This document shows, one piece after another, positions 17,935 to 25,883 of a stretch of 64,000 nt of DNA. A program made the position numbers and the translations under genes. How positions within the stretch are numbered: position 1 is the first letter of the stretch; every line of letters begins with the position of its first letter. The notes under the pieces were generated by a model. The model searched no databases. It was not told the DNA's origin and saw only the letters and a program-made list of their open reading frames with translations. Source of the DNA: Clostridia bacterium (GTDB lineage: Bacteria > Bacillota > Clostridia > Oscillospirales > Acutalibacteraceae); contig JAFTVI010000017.1 of NCBI GenBank assembly GCA_017465825.1, forward strand, positions 62,001 to 126,000. Direction: 5' to 3'.

Positions 17935-18690
17935 TTATCCGTTAATTACGTCAGACATATCGTACATTCCGTTCTGTTTATCTTTCATATAAACAGCGGC
18001 ATTTACTGCTCCGACAGCAAAAACATTTTTAGATAACGCTGTATGGCTTAACTTGATAATTTCATCGTTACCTGCAAATATAATCTCGTGTTCACCGACA
18101 ATGGTTCCGCCTCTTATTGAGTGCATACCGATTTCGTGTTTATCTCTTTTCTGTGAACGGTTGTGTCTGTCATATACAAGCTCAGGTTTGTAATCAAGCC
18201 CGTCCTCAACAGCTTTTTCAAGCATAAGAGCTGTACCGCTCGGAGCGTCAAGCTTGAGATTGTGATGCGCCTCAACAATCTCAACATCAAATGAGCCGCC
18301 TAACACCTTTGCCGCTGCTTTTGCAAGCTCAGAAAGGAGATTGATTCCTAACGACATATTGCCTGAACGGAACATTGCAACAGATTCTGATGCATCTTCA
18401 ATCATCTTATTCTGCTCTGCTGTATATCCTGTGGCACAAAGAACTGCAGGAACATTATTTTTTACTGCATAGTCAAGAATTGAGGGTAGAACAGAAGGAT
18501 TTGAAAAATCAATAATTACATCTGCATCACAGGGTAATTCATTGAATGCAGGGAATACGGGATAGGGAAGCCTGTCACATTCAAAAATGTCAACGCCTGC
18601 AACGATTTTTATATCATCTCTGCTACTTATCGCATTAGTAACGGCATTGCCCATTTTTCCGCAACAACCGCTTAAAATTACTTTTACCAT
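17935..18690 (-). CDS. dapB: 4-hydroxy-tetrahydrodipicolinate reductase
   Basis: NAD(P)H-dependent step of the diaminopimelate/lysine pathway. The N-terminal nucleotide-binding motif SGCCGKMG is at about residues 7-14. The family signature EAHHNLKLDAPSGTA (about 150-164) holds the catalytic His-His and the Lys. The length of 251 residues is usual. It is the third gene of an asd-dapA-dapB run on this strand, separated from dapA by 54 bases that contain a hairpin (18711-18736) and its own GGATG-type ribosome site. Its 3' end faces the 38-bp repeat. Confidence 0.95.
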   Translation of the reverse strand: MVKVILSGCCGKMGNAVTNAISSRDDIKIVAGVDIFECDRLPYPVFPAFNELPCDADVIIDFSNPSVLPSILDYAVKNNVPAVLCATGYTAEQNKMIEDASESVAMFRSGNMSLGINLLSELAKAAAKVLGGSFDVEIVEAHHNLKLDAPSGTALMLEKAVEDGLDYKPELVYDRHNRSQKRDKHEIGMHSIRGGTIVGEHEIIFAGNDEIIKLSHTALSKNVFAVGAVNAAVYMKDKQNGMYDMSDVING

Positions 18691-18710
18691 ATTATCACAT
18701 CCTGTTAATA

Positions 18711-18736
18711 AAGTCGGGCAAAATATTACCCGACTT
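18711..18736 (-). terminator. Hairpin between dapA and dapB (possible partial terminator)
   Basis: AAGTCGGG pairs perfectly with CCCGACTT around a ten-base loop. The T tract on the minus strand is short (TTTATT), so read-through to dapB is expected. It may set the dapA:dapB ratio or stabilise mRNA ends. Confidence 0.5.
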
Positions 18737-18744
18737 ATAATTAA

Positions 18745-19641
18745 TTAAACTACAAGGTCGTGAGCCTTAAGTGCATTGTAAAGCACAGCTTTTGATGCAT
18801 CGTTCATAACACCGAGAGGCATTCTGCATCTGCCGACATTCCAGCCGCACATATTCATAGCTTCTTTTACGGGAATTGGATTAACATCGCAGAAAAGTGC
18901 ATTGCAAAGATCAAGATACTCAAGCTGAAGCTTTCTTGATTCTTCAACGTCACCGTCAAGATATTTTCTTGCAATATCGTGAGCAACTCTGGGAGCAACG
19001 TGAGAAAGAACGGAAATAACACCCTTACCGCCCAATGCCATTATAGGAAGAATCTGGTCATCGTTACCTGAATAGATTGTGAGGCTGTCACCGCAGAGCG
19101 CCGCAACTTTCTGAATCATAGAGATATCACCGCAGGCTTCCTTTGTTGCAACGATTCTTTCGTGCTTTGCAAGCTCAACGTATGTTTCGGGTTTGATCGT
19201 CATACCCGTTCTGCCTGGTACATTATAAAGAATAATGGGAGCAGAAACTCTGTCAGCAATATAATTATAATGCTCAATAAGACCGCTCTGTGAGGTTTTG
19301 TTGTAGTATGGGGTTACTATAAGAAGACCGTCAACACCGACACTCTCAGCCTCGTTGGAAAGCTCAACAGCATAGAATGTGTCGTTTGAACCTGTTCCTG
19401 CAATAACGGGAACTCTCTTTGCAGTAACATCTACACAGAATTTCATTGCATTGATATGCTCTTCGTTTGAAAGGGTAGAACCTTCACCTGTTGTTCCGCA
19501 TACAACGATAGCATCTGTACCGTTTTCAATCTGGTAATTGATTATTTTTTCAAATTTATCATAGTCAATCTTTTTTAAGTCCTCTGTAAAAGGGGTAATA
19601 ATTGCTATTGCGGAGCCTTCAAAAATTACTTTCTTTTTCAT
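18745..19641 (-). CDS. dapA: 4-hydroxy-tetrahydrodipicolinate synthase
   Basis: Condenses pyruvate with aspartate semialdehyde, committing to diaminopimelate and lysine. TIM-barrel protein of 298 residues, with TTGEGST, the Tyr loop YNVPGRTG and the Schiff-base lysine in VATKEACGD (Lys167). I start at ATG 19639-19641, because AGGAGA stands nine bases upstream. A longer frame up to 19695 would overlap asd and lacks a ribosome site. It lies 20 bases after asd, in the order that supplies its substrate. Confidence 0.95.
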   Translation of the reverse strand: MKKKVIFEGSAIAIITPFTEDLKKIDYDKFEKIINYQIENGTDAIVVCGTTGEGSTLSNEEHINAMKFCVDVTAKRVPVIAGTGSNDTFYAVELSNEAESVGVDGLLIVTPYYNKTSQSGLIEHYNYIADRVSAPIILYNVPGRTGMTIKPETYVELAKHERIVATKEACGDISMIQKVAALCGDSLTIYSGNDDQILPIMALGGKGVISVLSHVAPRVAHDIARKYLDGDVEESRKLQLEYLDLCNALFCDVNPIPVKEAMNMCGWNVGRCRMPLGVMNDASKAVLYNALKAHDLVV

Positions 19642-19661
19642 GATGAAATCTCTCCTGTAAA

Positions 19662-20753
19662 TCAGTTTTTGGGTTCGATATAACCCTCTGCACAAAGAAG
19701 CTCAGCAAGAAGAACTGCGCCGCCTGCCGCACCTCTTAACGTGTTGTGTGAAATACAAACGAATTTGTAATCGTACTGTGAATCTTCTCTCAGACGGCCT
19801 GTTGAAATTGCCATACCGCCTTCAAGCTCTCTGTTGATCTTTGTCTGAGGCATATTGTCCTCTTCATAATAGTTGAGGAACTGCTTGGGCGCGTGGGGAA
19901 GCTCAAGCTCCTGAGGTCTGCCGCTGAAGTTTTTCCATACTTCGAGGATTTCTTCCTTTGTGGGCTTATTCTCAAAGCGTACAAAGCAAGCCGCCATATG
20001 GCCGTCTGAAACGGGAACTCTTAAGCACTGAGCTGTGAAGTGAGGCTCTGTAGCAGGAACGATTTTGCCGTCGACAATCTTGCCCCATATTTTAAGAGGC
20101 TCTTTTTCGCTTTTTTCTTCTTCACCGCCGATGTAAGGGATAACGTTATCTACCATTTCGGGCCATCTTTCAAATGTTTTGCCTGCACCTGAGATTGCCT
20201 GATATGTACAAACAAGTACATCCTTTACGCCAAACTTTTCATCAAGGGGGTAAAGTGCGGGAACATAGCTCTGAAGTGAGCAGTTTGACTTAACGGCAAT
20301 AAAGCCGCGAGTTGTACCGAGACGCTTTTTCTGTGACTCGATTATATCAAGATGAGCATTGTTGATTTCGGGGATAATCATAGGTACATCATCTGTGAAA
20401 CGGTGAGCGGAGTTGTTTGAAACAACGGGACACTCTGCCTTAGCGTAAGCTTCTTCAAGAGCCTTGATTTCATCCTTTTGCATATCAACAGCACAGAATA
20501 CAAAATCAACAGTATCAGCAATTTTCTGAATATCAGATGTTGCATCAAGAACGATCATATTCTTAACAGCCTCGGGCATCTCTGTTTTCATAACCCATCT
20601 GTTGCCGAGAGCTTCAGCGTATGTTTTTCCTGCTGAACGGGGGCTTGCTGCAAGAACAGTAATATCATACCAGGGATGGTCGGAAAGAAGCGTAATGAAA
20701 CGCTGACCAACCATACCGGTAGCACCGATAATACCAACCTTATATTTCTTCAT
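19662..20753 (-). CDS. asd: Aspartate-semialdehyde dehydrogenase
   Basis: Reduces aspartyl phosphate to aspartate semialdehyde for the lysine, threonine and methionine routes. The N-terminal NADP motif GATGMVGQRF (residues 10-19) is clear. The catalytic cysteine is Cys158 in SNCSLQSY. The SNCS-type active site and 363-residue length fit the archaeal/fungal-like branch of ASADH rather than the E. coli branch. GGAGG precedes the ATG, and a promoter lies about 100 bases upstream. It leads asd-dapA-dapB. No lysine riboswitch is visible in the short leader. Confidence 0.93.
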   Translation of the reverse strand: MKKYKVGIIGATGMVGQRFITLLSDHPWYDITVLAASPRSAGKTYAEALGNRWVMKTEMPEAVKNMIVLDATSDIQKIADTVDFVFCAVDMQKDEIKALEEAYAKAECPVVSNNSAHRFTDDVPMIIPEINNAHLDIIESQKKRLGTTRGFIAVKSNCSLQSYVPALYPLDEKFGVKDVLVCTYQAISGAGKTFERWPEMVDNVIPYIGGEEEKSEKEPLKIWGKIVDGKIVPATEPHFTAQCLRVPVSDGHMAACFVRFENKPTKEEILEVWKNFSGRPQELELPHAPKQFLNYYEEDNMPQTKINRELEGGMAISTGRLREDSQYDYKFVCISHNTLRGAAGGAVLLAELLCAEGYIEPKN

Positions 20754-20849
20754 CTTTCATTCCTCCGAATTTCTAAAAAAATTTAAAAATCTATTGTAAT
20801 TGCAACTCAATTGCAATATAATATACGAGCATCCCATATATTATTATAT

Positions 20850-20878
20850 ATATTATCACTATTGTATTCGGGTGTCAA
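20850..20878 (-). promoter_or_regulatory. Promoter of asd-dapA-dapB
   Basis: On the minus strand TTGACA (20873-20878), 17-base spacer and TAATAT (20850-20855), leaving a leader of about 90 bases. Confidence 0.65.
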
Positions 20879-20916
20879 CTTAAATAAAAGATTTTCAGAA
20901 AATTGGTGCAAAATAT

Positions 20917-21942
20917 ATGAAAAAATCAGATTTTTATTTTGATTTACCTAAAAATTTGATAGCACAGGAGCCTATCGAAAACAGAGATTGTTCAAGATTA
21001 TTACATCTTGACAGGCAAACGGGTAAATTGAATCACCGTCATTTTTATGATATCACAGATTATCTGCAGAAAGGTGACTGCCTTGTTCTTAACAACACAA
21101 GAGTTCTTCCTGCAAGATTATACGGTATAAAACCTACCGGTGCTAAGGTTGAGTTTCTTATGCTCAATAATCTCGGCAATGACAAATGGGAAGTAATAAC
21201 CGGACCGGGCAGAAAAGCAAGAGAAGGTGACACCTTTGTTTTCGGTGACGGATTGCTTTCTGCGGAAGTTCTTGAAGTTCTTGAAAACGGCAACAGAATA
21301 GCAAAGTTCTCATATGATGCTTCAAACATTTATGAAGTGCTTGATAAAATCGGAGAGATGCCGCTGCCTCACTACATAACACATGAGTTGGAAGACAAGG
21401 AGCGTTATCAGACCGTTTATTCAAAAGAATTAGGCTCAGCCGCAGCACCTACTGCAGGTCTGCATTTTACGCCTGAACTTCTTAAGAAAATTGAGGAAAT
21501 GGGAGTTACCGTCGCTTATGTAACACTGCACGTCGGAATAGGCACATTCCGTCCTGTTAAAGCAGATAATATTGAAGAACACGAAATGCATTCAGAGCAT
21601 TATTGGGTCAGTGCTGAAACTGCAGAAAAAATAAATAAAACAAAGAAAAACGGCGGCAGGGTTGTTGCTGTCGGTACTACTTCCTGCAGAACGCTTGAAT
21701 CTGCAAGTGATGAAAACGGAATGCTCACACAATGCAGTAATTCAACAAACATTTTCATTTATCCGGGATATAGATTCAAATGCATTGACGGTCTTATTAC
21801 AAATTTCCATCTTCCGGAAAGCACTCTTATAATGCTTGTTTCAGCGTTTGCAGGCAGAGAAAACGTTTTGAATGCTTACAATACGGCAATAGAAGAAAAA
21901 TACAGATTTTTCAGCTTCGGCGATTCAATGGTAATAATTTAA
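20917..21942 (+). CDS. queA: S-adenosylmethionine:tRNA ribosyltransferase-isomerase
   Basis: Adds the ribosyl group of SAM to preQ1 in tRNA, giving epoxyqueuosine. Full-length (341 residues), with [14 protein letters not shown] at the N-terminus, the [10 protein letters not shown] motif, the SAM-related [12 protein letters not shown] and the C-terminal [10 protein letters not shown]. The ribosome site before ATG 20917 is weak (TTGGTG), but no other start fits. Tgt follows after 12 bases, the usual queuosine pair. No preQ1 riboswitch was recognised upstream. Confidence 0.95.
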   Translation: MKKSDFYFDLPKNLIAQEPIENRDCSRLLHLDRQTGKLNHRHFYDITDYLQKGDCLVLNNTRVLPARLYGIKPTGAKVEFLMLNNLGNDKWEVITGPGRKAREGDTFVFGDGLLSAEVLEVLENGNRIAKFSYDASNIYEVLDKIGEMPLPHYITHELEDKERYQTVYSKELGSAAAPTAGLHFTPELLKKIEEMGVTVAYVTLHVGIGTFRPVKADNIEEHEMHSEHYWVSAETAEKINKTKKNGGRVVAVGTTSCRTLESASDENGMLTQCSNSTNIFIYPGYRFKCIDGLITNFHLPESTLIMLVSAFAGRENVLNAYNTAIEEKYRFFSFGDSMVII

Positions 21943-21954
21943 TGAGGTAAAATT

Positions 21955-23088
21955 ATGTATAAACTTATAAAAAATTCGGGGACTGCCCGTTTGGGTGAAT
22001 TTGAAACAGTACACGGAACAGTAAAAACTCCGGGATTTATGAATGTTGCCACCTGTGCGGCAATCAAGGGCGGTCTTTCAGCGTATGACTTAAAAGATAT
22101 CAACTGTCAGGTTATGCTGTGCAATACTTATCATCTGCACGTCCGTCCGGGTGATGACGTCGTATATGATATGGGCGGATTGCATAAATTCACCGGCTGG
22201 AACGGACCTATCCTTACCGACAGCGGCGGCTTTCAGGTTTTTTCTCTTTCATCCTTAAGAAAAATCAAGGAAGAGGGAGTTTATTTTCAGTCTCACGTGG
22301 ACGGACGCCATATTTTTATGGGACCTGAGGAAAGTATGCAGATTCAATCCCATCTGGCATCCACAATTGCAATGGCTTTTGATGAGTGCGTTGAAAATCC
22401 TGCTGAATATGACTATGCAAAAAAATCCTGTGAAAGAACCACACGCTGGCTTATCCGTTGCAAAAAAGAGATGGACAGGCTTAATTCGTTGCCTGAAACA
22501 ATCAATAAAAACCAGCTACTTTTCGGCATAAATCAAGGATGCACTTATGATGACCTCCGCATAGCGCATATGAAAGAAATTGCAAAACTCGATCTTGACG
22601 GATATGCCATAGGCGGTCTTGCCGTCGGTGAACCGAAGGAGGATATGTACCGTATTATTTCAGCAGTTGAGCCTTATATGCCAAAGGATAAAATACGTTA
22701 TCTTATGGGGGTAGGTACTCCCGGAAATATTATTGAAGCAGTAAAAAGGGGAGTTGACCTGTTTGACTGTGTAATGCCCAGCAGAAATGCAAGACACGGC
22801 CATCTGTTTACCTGGCACGGCATTATAAATCTCAACAATGCAAAATATGACCGTGACGATTCTCCTATTGACAGTGAATGTGACTGTCCTGTCTGTAAAA
22901 ATCATTCAAGAGCATATATCAAGCATCTTTTTAAGGCAAAAGAGGTTCTTGCGCTTCGCCTTGCTGTGACACATAATTTATATTTCTATAATAAACTTAT
23001 GGAAAAAATCAGAGATGCTCTTGAAAATGATACTTTTGATGCATTTTACAGTAAGTATGTTGATTTGCTTGATACAAGAATAAAATAA
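21955..23088 (+). CDS. tgt: tRNA-guanine (queuine/preQ1) transglycosylase
   Basis: Exchanges guanine at the wobble position of GUN-anticodon tRNAs for preQ1. TIM-barrel enzyme of 377 residues, with the general-base loop LTDSGGFQVFSLS, the nucleophile Asp in FDCVMPSRNARHGHLF, and the zinc site CDCPVC plus a following His. GAGG lies just before the ATG. It is co-transcribed with queA; yajC follows 76 bases later with its own promoter, the usual queA-tgt-yajC order. Confidence 0.95.
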   Translation: MYKLIKNSGTARLGEFETVHGTVKTPGFMNVATCAAIKGGLSAYDLKDINCQVMLCNTYHLHVRPGDDVVYDMGGLHKFTGWNGPILTDSGGFQVFSLSSLRKIKEEGVYFQSHVDGRHIFMGPEESMQIQSHLASTIAMAFDECVENPAEYDYAKKSCERTTRWLIRCKKEMDRLNSLPETINKNQLLFGINQGCTYDDLRIAHMKEIAKLDLDGYAIGGLAVGEPKEDMYRIISAVEPYMPKDKIRYLMGVGTPGNIIEAVKRGVDLFDCVMPSRNARHGHLFTWHGIINLNNAKYDRDDSPIDSECDCPVCKNHSRAYIKHLFKAKEVLALRLAVTHNLYFYNKLMEKIRDALENDTFDAFYSKYVDLLDTRIK

Positions 23089-23102
23089 ATTTGAAAAAAC
23101 AC

Positions 23103-23131
23103 TTGAAAAATGTTACAGCCTATATTATAAT
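23103..23131 (+). promoter_or_regulatory. Promoter of yajC
   Basis: TTGAAA (23103-23108), 17-base spacer and TATAAT (23126-23131), followed by CGGAGG before the ATG at 23165. Confidence 0.7.
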
Positions 23132-23164
23132 TACGATATTATTGTAAAATTCGGAGGAATTAAA

Positions 23165-23614
23165 ATGGATTTATTGTTCAAAGTTCTTGAAGAAGAAGCT
23201 GCAACCGGCAAAACATCTTCCTGGGGTACTATTTTAATGATGGTAGCACTTTTTGCTATTATGTATTTTATGATGATAAGACCTCAGAAGAAAAAGCAGA
23301 AAGAAGAACAGGAAATGCGTGATGCTATCCAGATCGGTGATGAAATCACTACAATCGGCGGCATCTGCGGCAGAGTTGTTACTGTTAAGGAAGATTCTCT
23401 TGTTATCGAAACAGGTGCAGACAGAAACAAGATGAAGATTACACGTTGGGCTATTCAGACAAATAATACTGCTGATGACAGAATTCAGGCTGAAAGAGCC
23501 GCTCAGGAGGCTGCTAAGGCTGCAGAAAAAGAAGCAAAAGGCAAAGGCAGACGTAAGAAAAAGTCTGATGTTCACGAAGGTGACGAAACACCCGATGCAT
23601 CAAACAACGAATAA
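23165..23614 (+). CDS. yajC: Preprotein translocase accessory subunit YajC
   Basis: Single-span membrane protein associated with SecDF-YidC. The membrane segment (about residues 19-38, ending MYFMMIRPQKKKQKE) carries the RPQ-K signature. A short cytoplasmic domain with GDEITTIGGICGRVV follows. The C-terminal 40 residues are a charged Ala/Lys/Glu tail longer than in E. coli (149 against about 110 residues). It lies downstream of tgt, as in many bacteria. secD and secF are not next to it. Confidence 0.92.
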   Translation: MDLLFKVLEEEAATGKTSSWGTILMMVALFAIMYFMMIRPQKKKQKEEQEMRDAIQIGDEITTIGGICGRVVTVKEDSLVIETGADRNKMKITRWAIQTNNTADDRIQAERAAQEAAKAAEKEAKGKGRRKKKSDVHEGDETPDASNNE

Positions 23615-23638
23615 TTAAAAAGTAATATTAATAATTTC

Positions 23639-23676
23639 CCCTTCATATCTATTTACAGATACGGAGGGATTTTTAT
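23639..23676 (+). promoter_or_regulatory. Hairpin with T tract that includes the ribosome site of the next gene
   Basis: CCCTTC-A-TATCT pairs with AGATA-C-GGAGGG, followed by ATTTTTAT. The GGAGGG arm is also the Shine-Dalgarno site of the membrane protein gene starting at 23677. The element could act as a terminator, as a translation block, or both. Confidence 0.6.
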
Positions 23677-24081
23677 ATGCCAAAAAGTAAAAAACAAAAA
23701 AGAAACAAGCCTGATTCAAATTCAATATTCAAGTGCTTTTTAATCGGGTTAATATCGGGGTTAGTCAGCTTTGTAGTTTTTCTCGCAGTATTTTCAATTG
23801 TAATTCTGAATACGGACATCCCGACAACTTATTTCTTTATTATGGTGCTTATTGCCTCGGGGATATCCTCGATTGTGTGTGCGGCTGGCGCAAGCATTTC
23901 ATCATCAAAAAACAAACTTATTATCGGTATGCTCTGCTCAATAACAGTGATTATAATTCAATTTGTAATTTTGCTTTGTTTCAACAATGCTGATTTGTCT
24001 TCAAAAATATATTTAATGTTTCCAGCAGACATTGTTGCCGGATTCATTGGTTGTGTTATCGGAGCAAACATAAGAAGATAA
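23677..24081 (+). CDS. Four-helix membrane protein, TIGR04086-like
   Basis: Small integral membrane protein of 134 residues. A basic N-terminus (KSKKQKRNKPDS) precedes four hydrophobic segments at about 20-43, 48-70, 77-97 and 106-130. The protein ends in a Gly-rich helix GFIGCVIGANIRR. Size, topology and position after yajC match the TIGR04086 (YrzE-like) family of Firmicutes, whose function is unknown. In many Clostridia this gene precedes the SCIFF peptide genes; here spoIIM comes next instead. The family call rests on context and topology, without a profile search. Confidence 0.6.
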   Translation: MPKSKKQKRNKPDSNSIFKCFLIGLISGLVSFVVFLAVFSIVILNTDIPTTYFFIMVLIASGISSIVCAAGASISSSKNKLIIGMLCSITVIIIQFVILLCFNNADLSSKIYLMFPADIVAGFIGCVIGANIRR

Positions 24082-24100
24082 AAGGAACGGAGAAATTATA

Positions 24101-24733
24101 ATGAAAATCAAAACAATACGGTTTAATAAGAAAGCAGAATTTACAACCGAACAGGAAAAAATGATAAAAAATATGATAATTACAGTTGCATTGTTTGCAG
24201 CAGGAGTAATTATCGGAGCAGGAATAATGGGGAAGGGGAGCAGTAACGTTTTTTTGTCGGATTTTAAATCAGTTTTTACAATATTCATAAATAAAAGAAC
24301 TGATTTGAAATTTTATGAAATATTTTTTAATTCGTTTATAATTAATTTCGTATTCATTGCGGCAGTATTTTGTGCAGGATTGAGTTGCATAGGTTTACCC
24401 GTTGTAATATCTGCTCCTGTTATAAAAGGAATAGGTTACGGTATGCTGTCAGGCTATCTGTTGACTGAATATTCTATGAACGGCGTGGGATATTATCTTC
24501 TCACTATTTTGCCATCGGGCGTTATGTTTATGGCGATTCTGTTGCTTGCAAGCAGTTCAGCCTGGATTTTGTCAAAAGAGCTGTTGGCAATTATTTTCGA
24601 AAAAAAACAGCCTGACAGCACTGCAGTAATAACATACATAAAGAGATATGCTGTATATTTTGCAGGAACAGTGCTGACATCGGCTGTGGAAACCGTATTT
24701 ATAAAGGCGTTTGCGTATTTATTTACTTTTTAG
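24101..24733 (+). CDS. spoIIM: Stage II sporulation protein M
   Basis: Polytopic membrane protein of the SpoIIDMP complex that drives forespore engulfment by remodelling peptidoglycan. The 210 residues give about five membrane segments, with the family features AGVIIGAG near 32, the GLSCIGLPVVI turn and the central GIGYGMLSGYL segment. It follows the TIGR04086-like gene by 19 bases with AAGGAACGGAG upstream. Its 3' end overlaps the 3' end of convergent xerD by 11 bases. spoIIM next to xerD is a common clostridial arrangement and, with the coat proteins near 36.6 kb, points to a spore former. Confidence 0.85.
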   Translation: MKIKTIRFNKKAEFTTEQEKMIKNMIITVALFAAGVIIGAGIMGKGSSNVFLSDFKSVFTIFINKRTDLKFYEIFFNSFIINFVFIAAVFCAGLSCIGLPVVISAPVIKGIGYGMLSGYLLTEYSMNGVGYYLLTILPSGVMFMAILLLASSSAWILSKELLAIIFEKKQPDSTAVITYIKRYAVYFAGTVLTSAVETVFIKAFAYLFTF

Positions 24734-25697
24734 TCGGTTTTATTGAAGATAAGGGATTGCTTTCAATAGCGTCTTTTTTCTGAGTGTCCGCAAGATGCGT
24801 GTATATTTCGGTTGTGCTTAAATTTTCGTGTCCTAAAACATCTTTTAGCACAAGAACATCAACGTTTCCGTATTGATACATAAGCGTAGCCGCAGTGTGA
24901 CGAAGCTTGTGTGTTGACAATCCCATATTTGCAAGACCCGATTTTTCCAGAAATGTATCAACTATATGCTGAACGGTTCTTGTGCTTATGCGCCGTAATC
25001 TGTTACTCAGAAATAATGCTCTCTTGTCTATAACACCGTCTTTCGGACGCACTCGCATATATGCCTCAATAGCTGATACACAGGCGTCGTTAAGATATAC
25101 AATTCTTTCTTTACTGCCTTTACCTAATACCCGCATTGAATTATCCGAACGAATGTCCGTATAGTTCAGACTTACAAGCTCGGACAATCGCAGACCGCAA
25201 TTGAGAAAAATTGTCAAAATTGCATAATCACGTTCTTTGTTTTTGCCGTCGACCGAACTCAGTAAATTCATACTTTGCTCAAGAGTTAAATACTTGGGCA
25301 AAGTTTTTTCTTTTTTAGGTGTATCAAGAGCTCGCATCGGGTTGTCAGCGAGAATCCGACGGTTGTCGGTCAGATACTTGAAAAATTGTCTTATTGCTAT
25401 AACTTTGCGTGACCTTGTGGCGGCAGAGTTATTTTTTTCGTTTTTACAATATGATAAATATTGATATGCATCACTTAAAGAAACATTATTAAAAAAATTT
25501 TCATCACAGATTCTGATGTCAATATTGTCTGGTTTGCATATTTTTTTTTCAACAACTAAAAAAGAAAGAAATTCTCTGAGATTAATTGAATATTCAAAAA
25601 CAGTTTTTACAGCTCTGTTTTTTACAGTTTCTATGTATAACAGATAATCGCATAACAACGGCGGAAATGCCTCATAATCGGGTTTATAATTAGTCAT
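24723..25697 (-). CDS. xerD: Tyrosine recombinase XerC/XerD
   Basis: Site-specific recombinase that resolves chromosome dimers at dif. The N-terminal SAM-like DNA-binding domain covers residues 1-110 and the catalytic domain 120-324. Catalytic residues are visible: Arg in NCGLRLSELV, Lys in VLGKGSKERIVYL, HKLRHTAA (His-x-x-Arg), His in LGHENLSTT, and nucleophile Tyr299 in EIYTHL. The stand-alone position by spoIIM favours a chromosomal Xer over a phage integrase. The length of 324 is slightly above usual. A perfect palindrome lies 35 bases upstream. Confidence 0.88.
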   Translation of the reverse strand: MTNYKPDYEAFPPLLCDYLLYIETVKNRAVKTVFEYSINLREFLSFLVVEKKICKPDNIDIRICDENFFNNVSLSDAYQYLSYCKNEKNNSAATRSRKVIAIRQFFKYLTDNRRILADNPMRALDTPKKEKTLPKYLTLEQSMNLLSSVDGKNKERDYAILTIFLNCGLRLSELVSLNYTDIRSDNSMRVLGKGSKERIVYLNDACVSAIEAYMRVRPKDGVIDKRALFLSNRLRRISTRTVQHIVDTFLEKSGLANMGLSTHKLRHTAATLMYQYGNVDVLVLKDVLGHENLSTTEIYTHLADTQKKDAIESNPLSSIKPTKK

Positions 25698-25731
25698 ATC
25701 ACCAAAACCTCACTTTTTTTACTACCCTAAA

Positions 25732-25757
25732 TTGCACAAAACATTTATTTTGTGCAA
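25732..25757. promoter_or_regulatory. Perfect 10-bp inverted repeat upstream of xerD
   Basis: TTGCACAAAA and TTTTGTGCAA surround CATTTA. It lies in the xerD leader or promoter region. It could be an operator or an mRNA hairpin; no T tract follows on either strand. Confidence 0.5.
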
Positions 25758-25823
25758 TTATATCATTTTCCTTGGCACTTGTCAACACTCTGCTTGTGTG
25801 AATTCTGATATAATTTATGAATA

Positions 25824-25852
25824 TTGACAAAGTTATCTTTTTGTTATAGAAT
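25824..25852 (+). promoter_or_regulatory. Promoter of the subtilase gene
   Basis: TTGACA (25824-25829), 17-base spacer and TAGAAT (25847-25852), 32 bases before the GTG start. Confidence 0.75.
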
Positions 25853-25883
25853 TTTTGATGTATAAATTTAAAGGATTGATATT

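Noticed and set aside
20754-20916. Possible lysine or preQ1 riboswitch between asd and queA
   Set aside because: The gap is AT-rich, holds only a promoter, and shows none of the conserved stems of either class; the asd leader of about 90 bases is too short for a lysine riboswitch.
24723-25697. Phage or integrative-element integrase
   Set aside because: No att repeats, cargo or phage genes are nearby, and the spoIIM neighbour points to a chromosomal XerD.
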